From an uncultured Sphingomonadales bacterium (GTDB lineage: Bacteria > Pseudomonadota > Alphaproteobacteria > Sphingomonadales > Sphingomonadaceae), in the NCBI GenBank assembly GCA_937898525.1, contig CALCBC010000025.1, positions 1 to 42,581 on the forward strand: a stretch of DNA of 42,581 nucleotides, in the 5' to 3' direction. The notes under the pieces are model-generated. The model did not search any database, was not told where the DNA came from, and saw only the letters and a list, made by a program, of their open reading frames with translations. Below, piece after piece: positions 1-9,082 of this stretch. Position numbers and translations under genes: made by a program. Numbering within the stretch: position 1 is the stretch's first letter; each line of letters begins with the position of its first letter.

Positions 1-43
<43 letters not shown>

Positions 44-1126
44 TCAAACCTCACACTCGCTCGCCTCGGTCGGCCGGATCTCCACCACCACGTCCCCGGC
101 CTGCAGCGCCTTCGCCTCCGCCTCCCAGAACCCGCGCGCCACGCCGTCGCGGTATACCCGCAGCCCGCGCCCGCCGGTCGCCAGCTCGTCGATCGATCTG
201 CCGATCTCCTCGGGCAGCACCTCGCGCTCGACCAGCTGCACCTTGCCGCTGACGGTGGCGAGGTCGGCGAGGTAGTCGGCGATGTGCACGCCCTGCGCGC
301 TCCCGGCGAGCAGCAAGCCGGTGAAGCGTACCGGGTTGATCACGTTGTCGGCCCCGGCCTGGTAGGCGAGGACCTCGTTGTCGTCGGCGCGGATCACCAC
401 GCTGATCGGCACTCCGGGCGCGAGGTGGCGCGCGGTCAGCACCATCAGGATCGAGGCGTCGTCGCGCCCGGCCGAGACCAGGATCGTGCGCGCCCGATCG
501 ATCCGCACGGCCATCAGGTTCTCGTCGCGCGAGGCGTCGCCCTGGATCACGTTGCAGCCGAGCGCCTCCGCCACCGCGAGCCGTTCGGTGCTGGTGTCCA
601 TCACCACGATGCACCGCGCGTCGGTGCCGCGGGCGATCAGCTCGCGCACCGCCTCGGACCCCGACACGCCGAACCCGAGCACCACCACGTGGTCCGACAG
701 CTGCTTCTGGATGCGGACCATGCGCCATTTCTCCCAACCGCGCTTGATCACCAGGCTATAGGCCGCGCCGACGAAGATGAAGAGCACGAGCACCCGGATC
801 GGCGTGACGATCACCGCCTCGACCAGCCGCGACTGCGTGCTGACCGGTGCGATGTCGCCGAACCCGGTCGTGGTGATGGAGGCCATCGTGAAATAGACCA
901 CGTCGAGGAAGCTGACGTGACCGTCCGAGTAGTCGACCAGCCCGTCGCGATCGAACCAGTGCACCAGCACCACGATCGACACGAGGAACAGCGCCGCCCC
1001 GACCCGCAGGCTCACGTCGCCCCAGACCGGCAGCTTGAGCGCGCGGCGGAGCGGGGCGAAGGGGCGCGGGTGAGGGGGCTTCGGCGCGGGGGCGGGCTCC
1101 GCGGGCGGTGGCGTCCCCTCGGCCAC
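44..1126 (-). CDS. Two-TM potassium channel with cytoplasmic RCK (TrkA-N) domain
   Basis: A 360-residue predicted inner-membrane ion channel. A Pro-rich N-terminus (1-25) precedes two hydrophobic segments (about 42-58 and 105-125). Between them lies a pore helix and the selectivity filter TTTGFGD (85-91), the potassium-channel signature. The rest is an RCK/TrkA-N Rossmann domain beginning HVVVLGFGVSG (about 146-156), which in this family binds a nucleotide or ion and gates the pore. The start is GTG at 1126, 16 bp after the surE stop, and no strong Shine-Dalgarno is visible, so it is probably translated from the serS-surE transcript. The architecture resembles MthK/Kch-type channels with one RCK unit per subunit. 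The stop codon abuts the heptamer repeat at the window edge. Potassium selectivity is inferred from the filter. Confidence 0.9.
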   Translation of the reverse strand: MAEGTPPPAEPAPAPKPPHPRPFAPLRRALKLPVWGDVSLRVGAALFLVSIVVLVHWFDRDGLVDYSDGHVSFLDVVYFTMASITTTGFGDIAPVSTQSRLVEAVIVTPIRVLVLFIFVGAAYSLVIKRGWEKWRMVRIQKQLSDHVVVLGFGVSGSEAVRELIARGTDARCIVVMDTSTERLAVAEALGCNVIQGDASRDENLMAVRIDRARTILVSAGRDDASILMVLTARHLAPGVPISVVIRADDNEVLAYQAGADNVINPVRFTGLLLAGSAQGVHIADYLADLATVSGKVQLVEREVLPEEIGRSIDELATGGRGLRVYRDGVARGFWEAEAKALQAGDVVVEIRPTEASECEV

Positions 1127-1142
1127 GCTCAGCCGACCCGCC

Positions 1143-1898
1143 TCATGCAGCGTAGCGCTCCGCGAGCTGCCCGATCGAGGCGTGGTGCGTCAGGTCGAGC
1201 TGCAGCGGCGTCACCGAGATGAAACCGTCGGCCACCGCCTCGAGGTCGGTGCCGTGATCGAGCGTGTGCTCGATGTCGTGCAGGCCGAACCAGTAGTACG
1301 GCCGCCCGCGCGGGTCGGTGCCCTCGACCAGCGACCCGCGCGCATAGTCGTGGAAACCCTGGCGGACGACGCGGACGCCCTTGACCGCCTCGGCCGGCAA
1401 CGGCGGGAAGTTGACGTTGACGACCGTGCGCCTGGCCATCTGCAGGTCCAGCAGCGGCTCGAGCACTTTCGCCGCCCAGCCTTCGGCGGCCGAGAACCCG
1501 TGGCCCGCGTCGCGCAGCGCCTGGCTCAGCGCCACTGCCGGGATGCCCGCCAGCGCCGCCTCCATCGCTGCCGAGACCGTGCCCGAGTAGGTGATGTCGT
1601 CGGCGAGGTTCTCGCCGTTGTTGATGCCCGAGATGACCAGGTCCGGCGCCTTGTCCGTGAACAGCTTGCGCAGCGCGAGGTTGACCGCGTCGGTCGGCGT
1701 GCCGGTGACCGCGAAGCGCCGCTCGCCATGCTGCTGCAGCCGCACCGGCATGTGCAGCGTCAGCGAGTGCCCGGCACCCGAGTTCTCCTCCGCGGGCGCG
1801 CAGACCCACACGTCGTCGCTGAGCTTCGCGGCGATCGCCTCGAGCACTTCCATGCCCGGGGCATGAATGCCGTCGTCGTTGGTAAGAAGGATGCGCAT
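1143..1898 (-). CDS. surE: 5'/3'-nucleotidase SurE
   Basis: A 251-residue survival protein SurE, a metal-dependent nucleoside monophosphate phosphatase of the cytoplasm linked to stationary-phase survival. The N-terminus MRILLTNDDGIHAPG is the family signature: Asp8 and Asp9 are metal ligands, Ser40 lies in the APAEENSGAGHS loop, and the SGINNGEN motif carries the last ligand. Full length for the family. The start ATG at 1898 is 3 nt after the serS stop, so serS-surE are translationally linked, an arrangement common in Alphaproteobacteria. The pcm gene often found beside surE is absent; a potassium channel takes that place. Confidence 0.97.
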   Translation of the reverse strand: MRILLTNDDGIHAPGMEVLEAIAAKLSDDVWVCAPAEENSGAGHSLTLHMPVRLQQHGERRFAVTGTPTDAVNLALRKLFTDKAPDLVISGINNGENLADDITYSGTVSAAMEAALAGIPAVALSQALRDAGHGFSAAEGWAAKVLEPLLDLQMARRTVVNVNFPPLPAEAVKGVRVVRQGFHDYARGSLVEGTDPRGRPYYWFGLHDIEHTLDHGTDLEAVADGFISVTPLQLDLTHHASIGQLAERYAA

Positions 1899-1901
1899 TT
1901 C

Positions 1902-3188
1902 CTACCGCGCGCCTTCTGGCACCAGCCGCTCGATCCCGCCCATGTACGGCGCCAGCGCCGCCGGCACGAGGACCGAACCGTCCTCCTGCTGGTAGTTCTC
2001 CAGCACCGCCACCAGCGTCCGCCCGACCGCGAGGCCGGAGCCGTTGAGCGTGTGCACGAACGCGGTGCCCTTCTGCCCTTCCGGCCGGTAGCGCGCGTTC
2101 ATCCGCCGCGCCTGGTAGTCGCCGCACCACGAGACCGAGCTGATCTCGCGATAGGTTCCCTGCCCGGGCAGCCAGACCTCGAGGTCGTAGGTCTTCTTCG
2201 CCGTCGCGCCCATGTCGCCGGCGCAGAGCAGCATCCGGCGGTACGGCAGCTCGAGCGCCTCGAGCACCAGTTCGGCCGAGCGGACCATGTGCTCGTGCTC
2301 GGCCTGCCAGTCCTCGGGCCGGCAGATGGCCACCAGCTCGACCTTCTCGAACTGGTGCTGGCGGATGAACCCGCGCGTATCCTTGCCCGCGGCCCCCGCC
2401 TCCGAGCGGAAGCACGGCGTCAGCGCGGTCAGGCGGATCGGCTGCGACAGATCGTCGAGGATCTGGTCGCGCACCGAGTTGGTCAGCGAGACCTCGGCGG
2501 TAGGGATCAGCCAGCGGCCATCCGTGGTACGGAACAGGTCGTCGGCGAACTTCGGCAGCTGCCCCGTGCCGAACACCGCTTCGTCGCGGACCAGCAGTGG
2601 CGGGTTGCACTCGGCGTAGCCGCGCTCGGTGGTCTGGAAGTCGAGCATGAACTGCCCGATCGCCCGCTGCAGCCGCGCCATCTGGCCGCGCAGGAACGCG
2701 AACCGCGCACCCGACATCGCCGTCGCGGTCTCGAACTCGAGCCCAAGCGGCGGGCCGAGGTCGGCGTGCTCCTTCGGCGTGAACGAGAACTTGCACTGCT
2801 GACCCCAGCGCGAGACTTCGACGTTGCCACTCTCGTCCTCGCCGGGCGGAACGTCGTCCGCCGGGAGGTTCGGCAGCGCCGCGACCAGCGCGTCGAGCTC
2901 CGCGCCGAGCGCGCGCTCCTCGTCCTCGAGCTGCGGCAGCGTCTCCTTGAGCGCGGCGACTTCCGCCTTGAGCGCTTCGGCGGTCGCCGTGTCGCCCTTG
3001 CCCATCGCCGCGCCGATCGCCTTCGAGGCCTCGTTGCGTCGTGCCTGCGCTTCCTGGACCCGCGTCGTCACCGCCCGCCGCCGCTCGTCCAGTTCGAGGA
3101 CGCGAGCCGATGCGGGCTCCGCACCGCGCCGCGCCAGGCCGGCGTCGAAAGCCTCGGGATTCTCGCGGATCAGGCGCAGGTCGTGCAT
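1902..3188 (-). CDS. serS: Seryl-tRNA synthetase
   Basis: A 428-residue class II aminoacyl-tRNA synthetase that charges tRNA-Ser (and tRNA-Sec where present). The N-terminal part (about 1-110) is the antiparallel coiled-coil arm that contacts the tRNA long variable arm, rich in charged residues (VLELDERRRAVTTRVQEAQ). The catalytic core carries motif 2 (FRSEAGAAGKDTRGF) and motif 3 (NGSGLAVGRTLVAVLENYQ). I start it at ATG 3188 because MHDLRLIRENPEAF is the canonical SerS N-terminus; the reading frame stays open 43 codons further upstream, but those residues are not SerS-like. First gene of the serS-surE-channel unit. A 152-bp divergent region separates it from the sulfotransferase gene. Confidence 0.98.
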   Translation of the reverse strand: MHDLRLIRENPEAFDAGLARRGAEPASARVLELDERRRAVTTRVQEAQARRNEASKAIGAAMGKGDTATAEALKAEVAALKETLPQLEDEERALGAELDALVAALPNLPADDVPPGEDESGNVEVSRWGQQCKFSFTPKEHADLGPPLGLEFETATAMSGARFAFLRGQMARLQRAIGQFMLDFQTTERGYAECNPPLLVRDEAVFGTGQLPKFADDLFRTTDGRWLIPTAEVSLTNSVRDQILDDLSQPIRLTALTPCFRSEAGAAGKDTRGFIRQHQFEKVELVAICRPEDWQAEHEHMVRSAELVLEALELPYRRMLLCAGDMGATAKKTYDLEVWLPGQGTYREISSVSWCGDYQARRMNARYRPEGQKGTAFVHTLNGSGLAVGRTLVAVLENYQQEDGSVLVPAALAPYMGGIERLVPEGAR

Positions 3189-3340
3189 GGCCGCGGGCAC
3201 TATGCATGTCCCGTGCGGCTGGCAAGCGGCGAAGGGCGCCAGTCGCCGGCGGCCGACCGGCGGAATTCGGGAACCGGGTTGCAACTCGCGGGTAATCTTG
3301 GCAAATCTCCGGCACAACCGGCCGCACGGGACAAGTCGAC

Positions 3341-4618
3341 TTGACCGCAGACCCGCTACTCCCGCCGCGGCGGACTCGTTTCATCGACGCCATGAACGCG
3401 GCCATGCGGGCAGGTCGCAAGCTGGGCTTCGCCGACACCCCGATCCTCGAGAAGGACGCGCTGCTAGACCGTGCGCGCGAGCACACCGGACTCGACGACT
3501 TCGGCGAGGACCGCTGGTTCGAGCAACCGCTCGAAGCCCTGCTCGAGGCGATCCGCTCGGAAGCGCGGCTCAATCCCGCGGGCGAGTGGTCGGCCCGCGC
3601 CCAGATCGAGAAGATGCTGCACGACCGGCTGTGGGCCGAGGCCTGGTTCGCGCGCCATCCGGAGATTCTCGCGCGCCCGCTGCCCCACCCGGTGATCGTC
3701 GTCGGCCCGATGCGTTCGGGCACCACGCGGATCCACCGCCTGCTCGCGGCCGACCACCGGTTCACCCACCTGCGCAGCTTCGAGACGATCAGCCCGGTGC
3801 CGCGGCCCGGCTTCGTCCCCGGCGGCCCGGACTTCCGGGTCACGCTCGCCGCGCGGATCATGCGCGTCGCGCGTCTCGCCAACCCGCGCACTCTGACGAT
3901 CCACCCGACCGGACCGATGGAAGCCGAGGAGGAACTCGGCCTGCTGGTGCACAGCTTCTGGAGCACCAAGCACGACGCGCAGTGGTGGGTGCCGAGCTAT
4001 GCGCGCTGGTGCGAGGCGCAGGATCCGACGCCGGCCTACCGGCAGATGGCGCGCCTGCTCAAGCTGGTCGGCTGGTCGCAGCAGGCCTCGAGCCTGAGGC
4101 CGTGGGTGCTCAAGACGCCGCAGCACATGCTCGACCTGCCGGTGCTGATGAAGACTTTCCCCGACGCGCGGCTGATCTTCACCCATCGCGACCCGCTCGC
4201 GGTGGTCGGCAGCGCCGCCTCGCTCGCGTGGAACCAGACGGTGATTTACTCGGATCACGCCAACCCCAACCGGATCGGCGAGGAATGGCTGCGCAAGACG
4301 CGGCTGCAGGTCGACCGCGCACACGCCGCGCGACGCGGGATCCCGAAGGACCGGCAGATCGACATCCACTACGAGGAGATGGAGCGCGACTGGCGCGGGG
4401 CGATGGCGCGGGTCTATCGCTTCCTCGGGCTCGACATCGAGCCCGCGCTGCCGGCGATGGAAGCCTACCAGCAGCGCGCCGCCGCCCTCAAGCGCCGCCC
4501 GCATTGCTACAGCCTCGAGGAATTCGGCCTCACACCGTCCCGGGTGCTCGACGAGCTCGGCGACTACGTGAAAACCTACGACATCGCGATGGAAGACCGC
4601 GCGGCGCTCGCCAGCTGA
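3341..4618 (+). CDS. Sulfotransferase family protein (PAPS-dependent)
   Basis: About 425 residues, a Sulfotransfer_3-type protein expected to move a sulfuryl group from PAPS to an unknown acceptor. The 5'-phosphosulfate-binding loop is GPMRSGTTRIHRLL (residues 122-135), with the arginine and Ser-Gly-Thr-Thr typical of the fold. A second conserved segment, IFTHRDPLAVVGSAASLAWNQ minus its last residue, matches the 3'-phosphate-binding strand-helix. The N-terminal 110 residues are helical and shared with the long sphingomonad and mycobacterial members. The start is uncertain: TTG at 3341 opens the frame, and ATG at 3392 would remove 17 residues. The gene is followed after 52 bp by a halogenase-like gene, so both could modify one small molecule, which is speculation. 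No signal peptide is visible, so it is cytoplasmic. Confidence 0.87.
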   Translation: MTADPLLPPRRTRFIDAMNAAMRAGRKLGFADTPILEKDALLDRAREHTGLDDFGEDRWFEQPLEALLEAIRSEARLNPAGEWSARAQIEKMLHDRLWAEAWFARHPEILARPLPHPVIVVGPMRSGTTRIHRLLAADHRFTHLRSFETISPVPRPGFVPGGPDFRVTLAARIMRVARLANPRTLTIHPTGPMEAEEELGLLVHSFWSTKHDAQWWVPSYARWCEAQDPTPAYRQMARLLKLVGWSQQASSLRPWVLKTPQHMLDLPVLMKTFPDARLIFTHRDPLAVVGSAASLAWNQTVIYSDHANPNRIGEEWLRKTRLQVDRAHAARRGIPKDRQIDIHYEEMERDWRGAMARVYRFLGLDIEPALPAMEAYQQRAAALKRRPHCYSLEEFGLTPSRVLDELGDYVKTYDIAMEDRAALAS

Positions 4619-4670
4619 ACCGCGGGCGGTTCGCTTGCCGTGACCGGCCGCGCGCGTCTATTCCGGCGCG

Positions 4671-6212
4671 ATGGCGGAGAGAGCGATCCTGATCGTAGGC
4701 GGCGGCACGGCAGGGTGGCTGACCGCCGGCTATCTCGCCCGCTACTTCGACGTCGCGCGCAATCCGCACATCCGCATCACCGTACTGGAGTCGCCCGAGA
4801 TCGGCATCATCGGCGTGGGCGAGGGCACCTTCCCGACGATCCGCAACACGCTGCGCTTCATCGGCATCGACGAGACGCGGTTCGTGCGCGAGACTTCGGC
4901 CACGTTCAAGCAGGGCATCCGCTTCGACAACTGGGTGCGTCCGCCGGTGGAAGGTCGTGACGACCACTTCCTGCATCCTTTCGAGGCGCCGTATCACGCC
5001 GAGGGGCACAGCCTCGTCTCCTACTGGCTGCTGCAGGACGAGCGCACGCGCCCGTCGTTCGCCGAGGCGATGACGATCCAGAACCGCGTCGCCGAGGCGG
5101 GACGCGCGCCGAAGGGGCCCGGGGAGGGGGATTTCGCCGGGCCGCTCGATTACGCCTATCACTTCGATGCGATGCGCACGGCCGAAGTCCTCGCCGAGCA
5201 CGCGCGGCAGCTCGGTGTCGGGCACCTCCAAGGCCTGATGACCGGGGTCCAGCTCGACCCCGAGAGCGGTGCGATCGCGCACGTCGTCACGCGCGAGCAT
5301 GGCAACCTCCGCGCCGACCTCTACGTCGACTGCTCGGGCTTCCGGGCTGAGCTGATCTCCGGGGCCCTCGAGGTGCCGTTCAAGCCCGTCGGCGACGTGC
5401 TGTTCACCGACCGTGCGCTGGCCTGCAAGCTACCCTACGAGCAGGCCGACACCCCGTTGCCGAGCTACACGGTGGCTGCCGCGCACGCGGCCGGCTGGAT
5501 CTGGGACATCGGCCTCGCCGGCGCGCGGGGTATCGGCTGCGTCTATTCGAGCGCGCACATGAGCGACGACGAAGCCGCGCAGGAACTCGTCCGCTACACC
5601 GGCGGACGCAGCCTCGACGTGACCACCCGCCGGATCCCCTTCGAGTCCGGCTACCGCACGCGGCCGTGGGAGAAGAACTGCGTCGCGGTCGGGCTTGCCG
5701 GCGGCTTCCTCGAACCGCTCGAATCGACCGGGGTGCTGATGATCGAGGCCGCGGCGGCGATGATCGCCGAGCTGTTCCCGCACTGCGGCCCGGCCGACGG
5801 CCCGGCGCGGCGCTTCAACGAACTGATGGCCGCGCGCTACGACAGCATCGTCGCCTTCCTCAAGCTGCACTACTGCCTGAGCCGGCGCGAGGAGCCGTTC
5901 TGGCGCGACAACGCCGAGCTCTCGTCGATCCCCGAGCGGCTGCGCGACCTGCTCGAACAGTGGCGCTATCGCCCGCCGAGCCGGTTCGACTTCGTGCTCG
6001 ACCACGAGAGCTTCGCCTACTTCAACTATCAGTACATCCTCTACGGGATGGAATTCCGCACCGACCTCAATCCGGTGCGCGACGAATTCCCGCACATCGG
6101 GGAGGCCGAGCGAATCTTCGAGCGCATCCGCCACTTCGGCGACCGCGCGACGCGTGACCTTCCCGAGCACCGCGCGCTGATCGAACAGTTGCGCACGGTC
6201 GAAGCCGCCTGA
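4671..6212 (+). CDS. Flavin-dependent tryptophan-halogenase family protein
   Basis: A 513-residue FAD-binding protein of the Trp_halogenase family. The dinucleotide-binding motif is GGGTAGW (10-16). Lys80 falls where the catalytic lysine of PrnA (Lys79) lies, and Glu351 in EPLESTG corresponds to PrnA Glu346. The diagnostic WxWxIP motif is present as W276-I-W278-D-I280-G281, so the terminal proline is glycine. Such enzymes use FADH2, oxygen and halide to halogenate aromatic substrates, although many sphingomonad and Caulobacter members cluster with TonB receptors and have no proven substrate. No flavin reductase gene is present nearby. ATG start at 4671. Family assignment is firm; true halogenase activity is unproven because of the Pro-to-Gly change. 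Confidence 0.9.
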   Translation: MAERAILIVGGGTAGWLTAGYLARYFDVARNPHIRITVLESPEIGIIGVGEGTFPTIRNTLRFIGIDETRFVRETSATFKQGIRFDNWVRPPVEGRDDHFLHPFEAPYHAEGHSLVSYWLLQDERTRPSFAEAMTIQNRVAEAGRAPKGPGEGDFAGPLDYAYHFDAMRTAEVLAEHARQLGVGHLQGLMTGVQLDPESGAIAHVVTREHGNLRADLYVDCSGFRAELISGALEVPFKPVGDVLFTDRALACKLPYEQADTPLPSYTVAAAHAAGWIWDIGLAGARGIGCVYSSAHMSDDEAAQELVRYTGGRSLDVTTRRIPFESGYRTRPWEKNCVAVGLAGGFLEPLESTGVLMIEAAAAMIAELFPHCGPADGPARRFNELMAARYDSIVAFLKLHYCLSRREEPFWRDNAELSSIPERLRDLLEQWRYRPPSRFDFVLDHESFAYFNYQYILYGMEFRTDLNPVRDEFPHIGEAERIFERIRHFGDRATRDLPEHRALIEQLRTVEAA

Positions 6213-6316
6213 GCGCATCCCTGGACCGGTCCGCAGGATTGGCCCTCCCGCCCTGCGGTAGTAACGTGCCTACATGGAAGGAGCCCTCGCAGACGGCCCC
6301 TTCCCGGGAGGCCTCG

Positions 6317-6538
6317 ATGAAGATCGTCAGCGCGCGCGAGTTCAACCAGGATGTCGGCAAGGCCAAGCGGTTGGCGCTCGCCGAGCCCGTCTTCGTGACC
6401 GACCGCGGCCGGCCGACGCATGTGCTGTTGAGCATCGCCGCCTACCGCCAGCTCAGTGGCGAGCGACAGAGCATCCTCGACCAGATCGCTGCCCCGCCCG
6501 GAAGCCCGCCGCTCGCGGTCCCCGGCACCGGCCGCTGA
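6317..6538 (+). CDS. Type II antitoxin, Phd/YefM family
   Basis: A 73-residue antitoxin. It begins MKIVSAREFNQDVGKAKRLA, the typical Phd/YefM DNA-binding beta-strand/helix start, followed by GRPTHVLLSIAAYRQL, the conserved core strand and helix. The tail (about 50-73) is Pro/Gly-rich and probably the disordered toxin-neutralising part. I start at 6317 because GGGAGG lies just upstream and because the upstream extension (from 6239) does not resemble the family. The stop TGA overlaps the toxin ATG by one base, the usual toxin-antitoxin coupling. Family members repress their own operon. Confidence 0.9.
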   Translation: MKIVSAREFNQDVGKAKRLALAEPVFVTDRGRPTHVLLSIAAYRQLSGERQSILDQIAAPPGSPPLAVPGTGR

Positions 6539-7029
6539 TGTACCTGCTCGACGGCCCGGTCCTGCTGGCGCTGCGCGAAGCTCGCCGGTCCGCCACCAGT
6601 CCGGCGCTCGCCGCCTGGGCCGAGCGGGTCCCGGCGCAGCAGATGTTCCTTTCCTCGGCGACCCTGCTCGAGTTCGAACGTGCAGCCTCGCTGGCCGCCC
6701 GCCGTGCGAAGGACCTCGCAGCGGCATGGCGCGAGTGGCTCGACGGCCAGCTCGTGCCAGCGTTCGACGACCGCATTCTGCCGGTGGACGCCGCGGTGAT
6801 CCGCCGCCGCGCGCAGCTGCCCTACGCCGACGACCGCGAGGGCCTGCTCGCGGCGACCGCACTGGTGCACAACCTGACGCTGGTGACCGGCGAGCCGCGC
6901 AAGTACCGCGGCGGGCGGGTCAAGGTGCTCGATCCCGAGCGGCTCGAGACCGAGGGCGTGGACGACGGCGACTGGCGCGAAGCGGCCCGCTCGGGCACCA
7001 CCTGGCTGCGCAACCTGCTGATCCGCTAG
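6538..7029 (+). CDS. PIN-domain (VapC-like) toxin with altered active site
   Basis: A 163-residue PIN-domain protein coupled to the antitoxin. PIN toxins are Mg-dependent ribonucleases with four acidic residues. Here Asp5 is kept but the usual DTNV is DGPV. Glu45 in LLEFERA is kept. In the normally Asp-containing DALIAA segment the sequence is REGLLAATAL (Glu101). The last segment, usually RNxxDF, is GEPRKY, leaving no Asp. About 30 residues follow the PIN core (DPERLETEGVDDGDW to the end). Either the toxin is weakened or this is a divergent subfamily. It ends 20 bp before the convergent tRNA-Val gene. The fold call is firm; nuclease activity is doubtful. Confidence 0.85.
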   Translation: MYLLDGPVLLALREARRSATSPALAAWAERVPAQQMFLSSATLLEFERAASLAARRAKDLAAAWREWLDGQLVPAFDDRILPVDAAVIRRRAQLPYADDREGLLAATALVHNLTLVTGEPRKYRGGRVKVLDPERLETEGVDDGDWREAARSGTTWLRNLLIR

Positions 7030-7049
7030 CGGGACGATAACCGGAAAGA

Positions 7050-7124
7050 TGGTGGGCGCGGCAGGGTTCGAACCTGCGACCCCACCCGTGTGAAGGGTGT
7101 GCTCTACCACTGAGCTACGCGCCC
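7050..7124 (-). tRNA. tRNA-Val(CAC)
   Basis: A 75-nt cloverleaf on the minus strand. The acceptor stem is GGGCGCG paired with CGCGCCC, then discriminator A and an encoded CCA. The D arm is GCTC-AGTGGTA-GAGC, and the anticodon arm CACCC/GGGTG encloses loop TTCACAC, giving anticodon CAC (codon GTG). The T arm is GCAGG-TTCGAAC-CCTGC. Every stem pairs perfectly. Confidence 0.97.
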
Positions 7125-7192
7125 GCTCGCGCCGGCGAGGGCCGGGCGGCAGGGGCGCGCCTTTGCCACGCGGGCGCGCGGCTGGCAAGCGG

Positions 7193-9082
7193 TCAGTGGA
7201 ACAGCAGGCGGGCGAGTGCTGCGAGCGGCGACTGCGGGCCATAGGCGAGGTCCGACAGCGCCGGCGCGGGTTGCGTGACCGGGCACGCGAGGCAGCGGGC
7301 CTGCACACCGCGAACCGTCAGCAAGCCTTCGAGATCGGCGATCGCACGGGCGACGCGGTCGCGTTCGCGCCGCGCGAACACGGCGAACATGTCGCCGCGG
7401 CGGGTCTCGCTCTCGTCGGTGCTCATGATCCGGCGCAGCAGCGGGGCGTAGGGATCGGCATCCGCGCCGAGAAACTCGGCGTACCACTTGCCCTCCTCGA
7501 GCTTCGCCAGCTGCGCCGCGTAGGCGAGCGCGTCGTCGAGACCGCCGAACTGGTCGACCAGCCCGAGCTGGCGCGCGCTGCCGCCATCCCAGACGCGGCC
7601 CTGGCCGAGCTCGTCGGCGCGCTCGGGGGTGATCTTGCGCGACTGGGCCACCAGCGCGAGGAACCGCTCGTAGCCAGAGTCGACGGTTGCCTGCAGGATC
7701 GCTTCGGCCTCGGGCGTGAGGCCCGCGAACAGGTCCGGCTGGCCCGAGAGCGGGGTCGTCTTGACGCCGTCAGTGGTGACCCCGAGCTCGGCGAGCGCGT
7801 CCTCGAAGGTCGGCAGCACACCGTAGATCCCGATCGAGCCGGTGACCGTCTGCGGCTCGGCGAAGATCCGGTCGGCCGGGGTCGATACCCAGTAGCCGCC
7901 GCTTGCGGCGAGGTTGGCCATCGACACCACGACAGGGATGCCCTTGGCCTTGTGGCGCAGGATCGCGCGGCGGATCGCCTCGGAGCCCGTCACCGTCCCG
8001 CCCGGCGAATCGACCCGCACGACCAGCGCCTTCAGATTGTCGTCGAGCGCCTCGTCGAGCAGCGCGCCGATGCGCTCGGCGCCGGCTTCGCCGGGCCCTG
8101 CCATGCCGTCGCTGATCTCGCCGGCGATCGTGATCACGCCGATCTTCTCGCCCTTTTCCTTGGGCTCGATCTCCGCGAGCCAGGCGTCGAGATCGGTGAA
8201 GGCGAATGCGCCGGGCGTGTCGTCCCACCGGTCCTTGCCGGCGATCTCCGCCACGCGCTCGCCCCATTCGACCCGCGTACCGGCACGGTCGGCGAGCCCC
8301 GCGGCGATGGCCGCCTGCGCGAGGTCGCCTTTGCTGGCGTCGAGCCAGGCCTGGATATCGCCGGTCGCCCGCTCGATGTCGGCCTGGGGCCGGGCGCGAC
8401 GGACGTGCGCCTGCCACTCCTGCCACAGCGCGCCGTAGAGCTGCTGGTAGTTCTCGCGCGCCTCGGGCGACATCTCGCTGGCGATGTAGGGTTCCGGCGC
8501 ACTCTTGTAGGTGCCGACCTTGAACACGTGGGCCTTGACGCCCAGGCGGTCGAGCAGCCCGGCATAGAACAGGCGTTCGCCGCCAGGGCCGGTAATCGCG
8601 GTGCCGCCCATCGGATCGACCCAGATCTCGTCCGCATGGGCGGCGAGCAGCAGGGAATCATCGCTGTAGGCGACCGCGTAGGCAAGAATCGGCTTCTTCG
8701 ACTGGCGGAACCGCTCAAGCGCATCGCCGATGTCCTGCATGTGGACCTGCCCTCCCCCGAGGAAGGTCGAGAGGTCGAGCGCGATGGCCTTGATGCGCTT
8801 GTCGCTCGCCGCCTCGTCGATCGCGCGGACGAGGTCGCGCACCGCGTATTCGCGGGTCGGGACGGCAGACGAGAGCAGCGCGTTGAGCGGGTCGATCGGC
8901 GAGACTTCCTCGACCACGCTGCCGTCGAGCTGGAGCAACAGGGCCCCTTCGCGCACTGCGCCGGGACTCGGTCGAGAGCTGAGCACGGCGAACAGCGCGA
9001 TGAAGAACAGCAGCAGGAACACCAGCGCGAGGCCGTCCTTGATCCCGACCAGAAGCCGCCAGACCTTGCCTGCGAAACTCAT
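7193..9082 (-). CDS. sppA: Signal peptide peptidase SppA, 67K type
   Basis: A 629-residue membrane-anchored serine protease that degrades cleaved signal peptides. One N-terminal membrane anchor spans about residues 16-35 (GLALVFLLLFFIALFAVL). There are two tandem S49 domains, as in E. coli SppA. The catalytic Lys193 lies in VGTYKSAPEP of the first domain, and the nucleophile Ser394 lies in LAASGGYW of the second, the expected split Ser/Lys dyad. ATG at 9082. Divergent from pyrB. The C-terminal 60 residues (FARRERDRVARAIADLEGLL onward, with CLAC) are a variable extension without recognised function. Confidence 0.96.
   Translation of the reverse strand: MSFAGKVWRLLVGIKDGLALVFLLLFFIALFAVLSSRPSPGAVREGALLLQLDGSVVEEVSPIDPLNALLSSAVPTREYAVRDLVRAIDEAASDKRIKAIALDLSTFLGGGQVHMQDIGDALERFRQSKKPILAYAVAYSDDSLLLAAHADEIWVDPMGGTAITGPGGERLFYAGLLDRLGVKAHVFKVGTYKSAPEPYIASEMSPEARENYQQLYGALWQEWQAHVRRARPQADIERATGDIQAWLDASKGDLAQAAIAAGLADRAGTRVEWGERVAEIAGKDRWDDTPGAFAFTDLDAWLAEIEPKEKGEKIGVITIAGEISDGMAGPGEAGAERIGALLDEALDDNLKALVVRVDSPGGTVTGSEAIRRAILRHKAKGIPVVVSMANLAASGGYWVSTPADRIFAEPQTVTGSIGIYGVLPTFEDALAELGVTTDGVKTTPLSGQPDLFAGLTPEAEAILQATVDSGYERFLALVAQSRKITPERADELGQGRVWDGGSARQLGLVDQFGGLDDALAYAAQLAKLEEGKWYAEFLGADADPYAPLLRRIMSTDESETRRGDMFAVFARRERDRVARAIADLEGLLTVRGVQARCLACPVTQPAPALSDLAYGPQSPLAALARLLFH

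Noticed and set aside
1129..3969. A 946-residue open frame on the minus strand
   Set aside because: It runs antiparallel or out of frame across serS, surE and the sulfotransferase, is Arg/Ala-rich, and shows no family motifs. It is a GC-rich shadow.
7021..7124. Integration site at tRNA-Val with the toxin-antitoxin pair as cargo
   Set aside because: No integrase and no direct repeat of the tRNA 3' end is visible.
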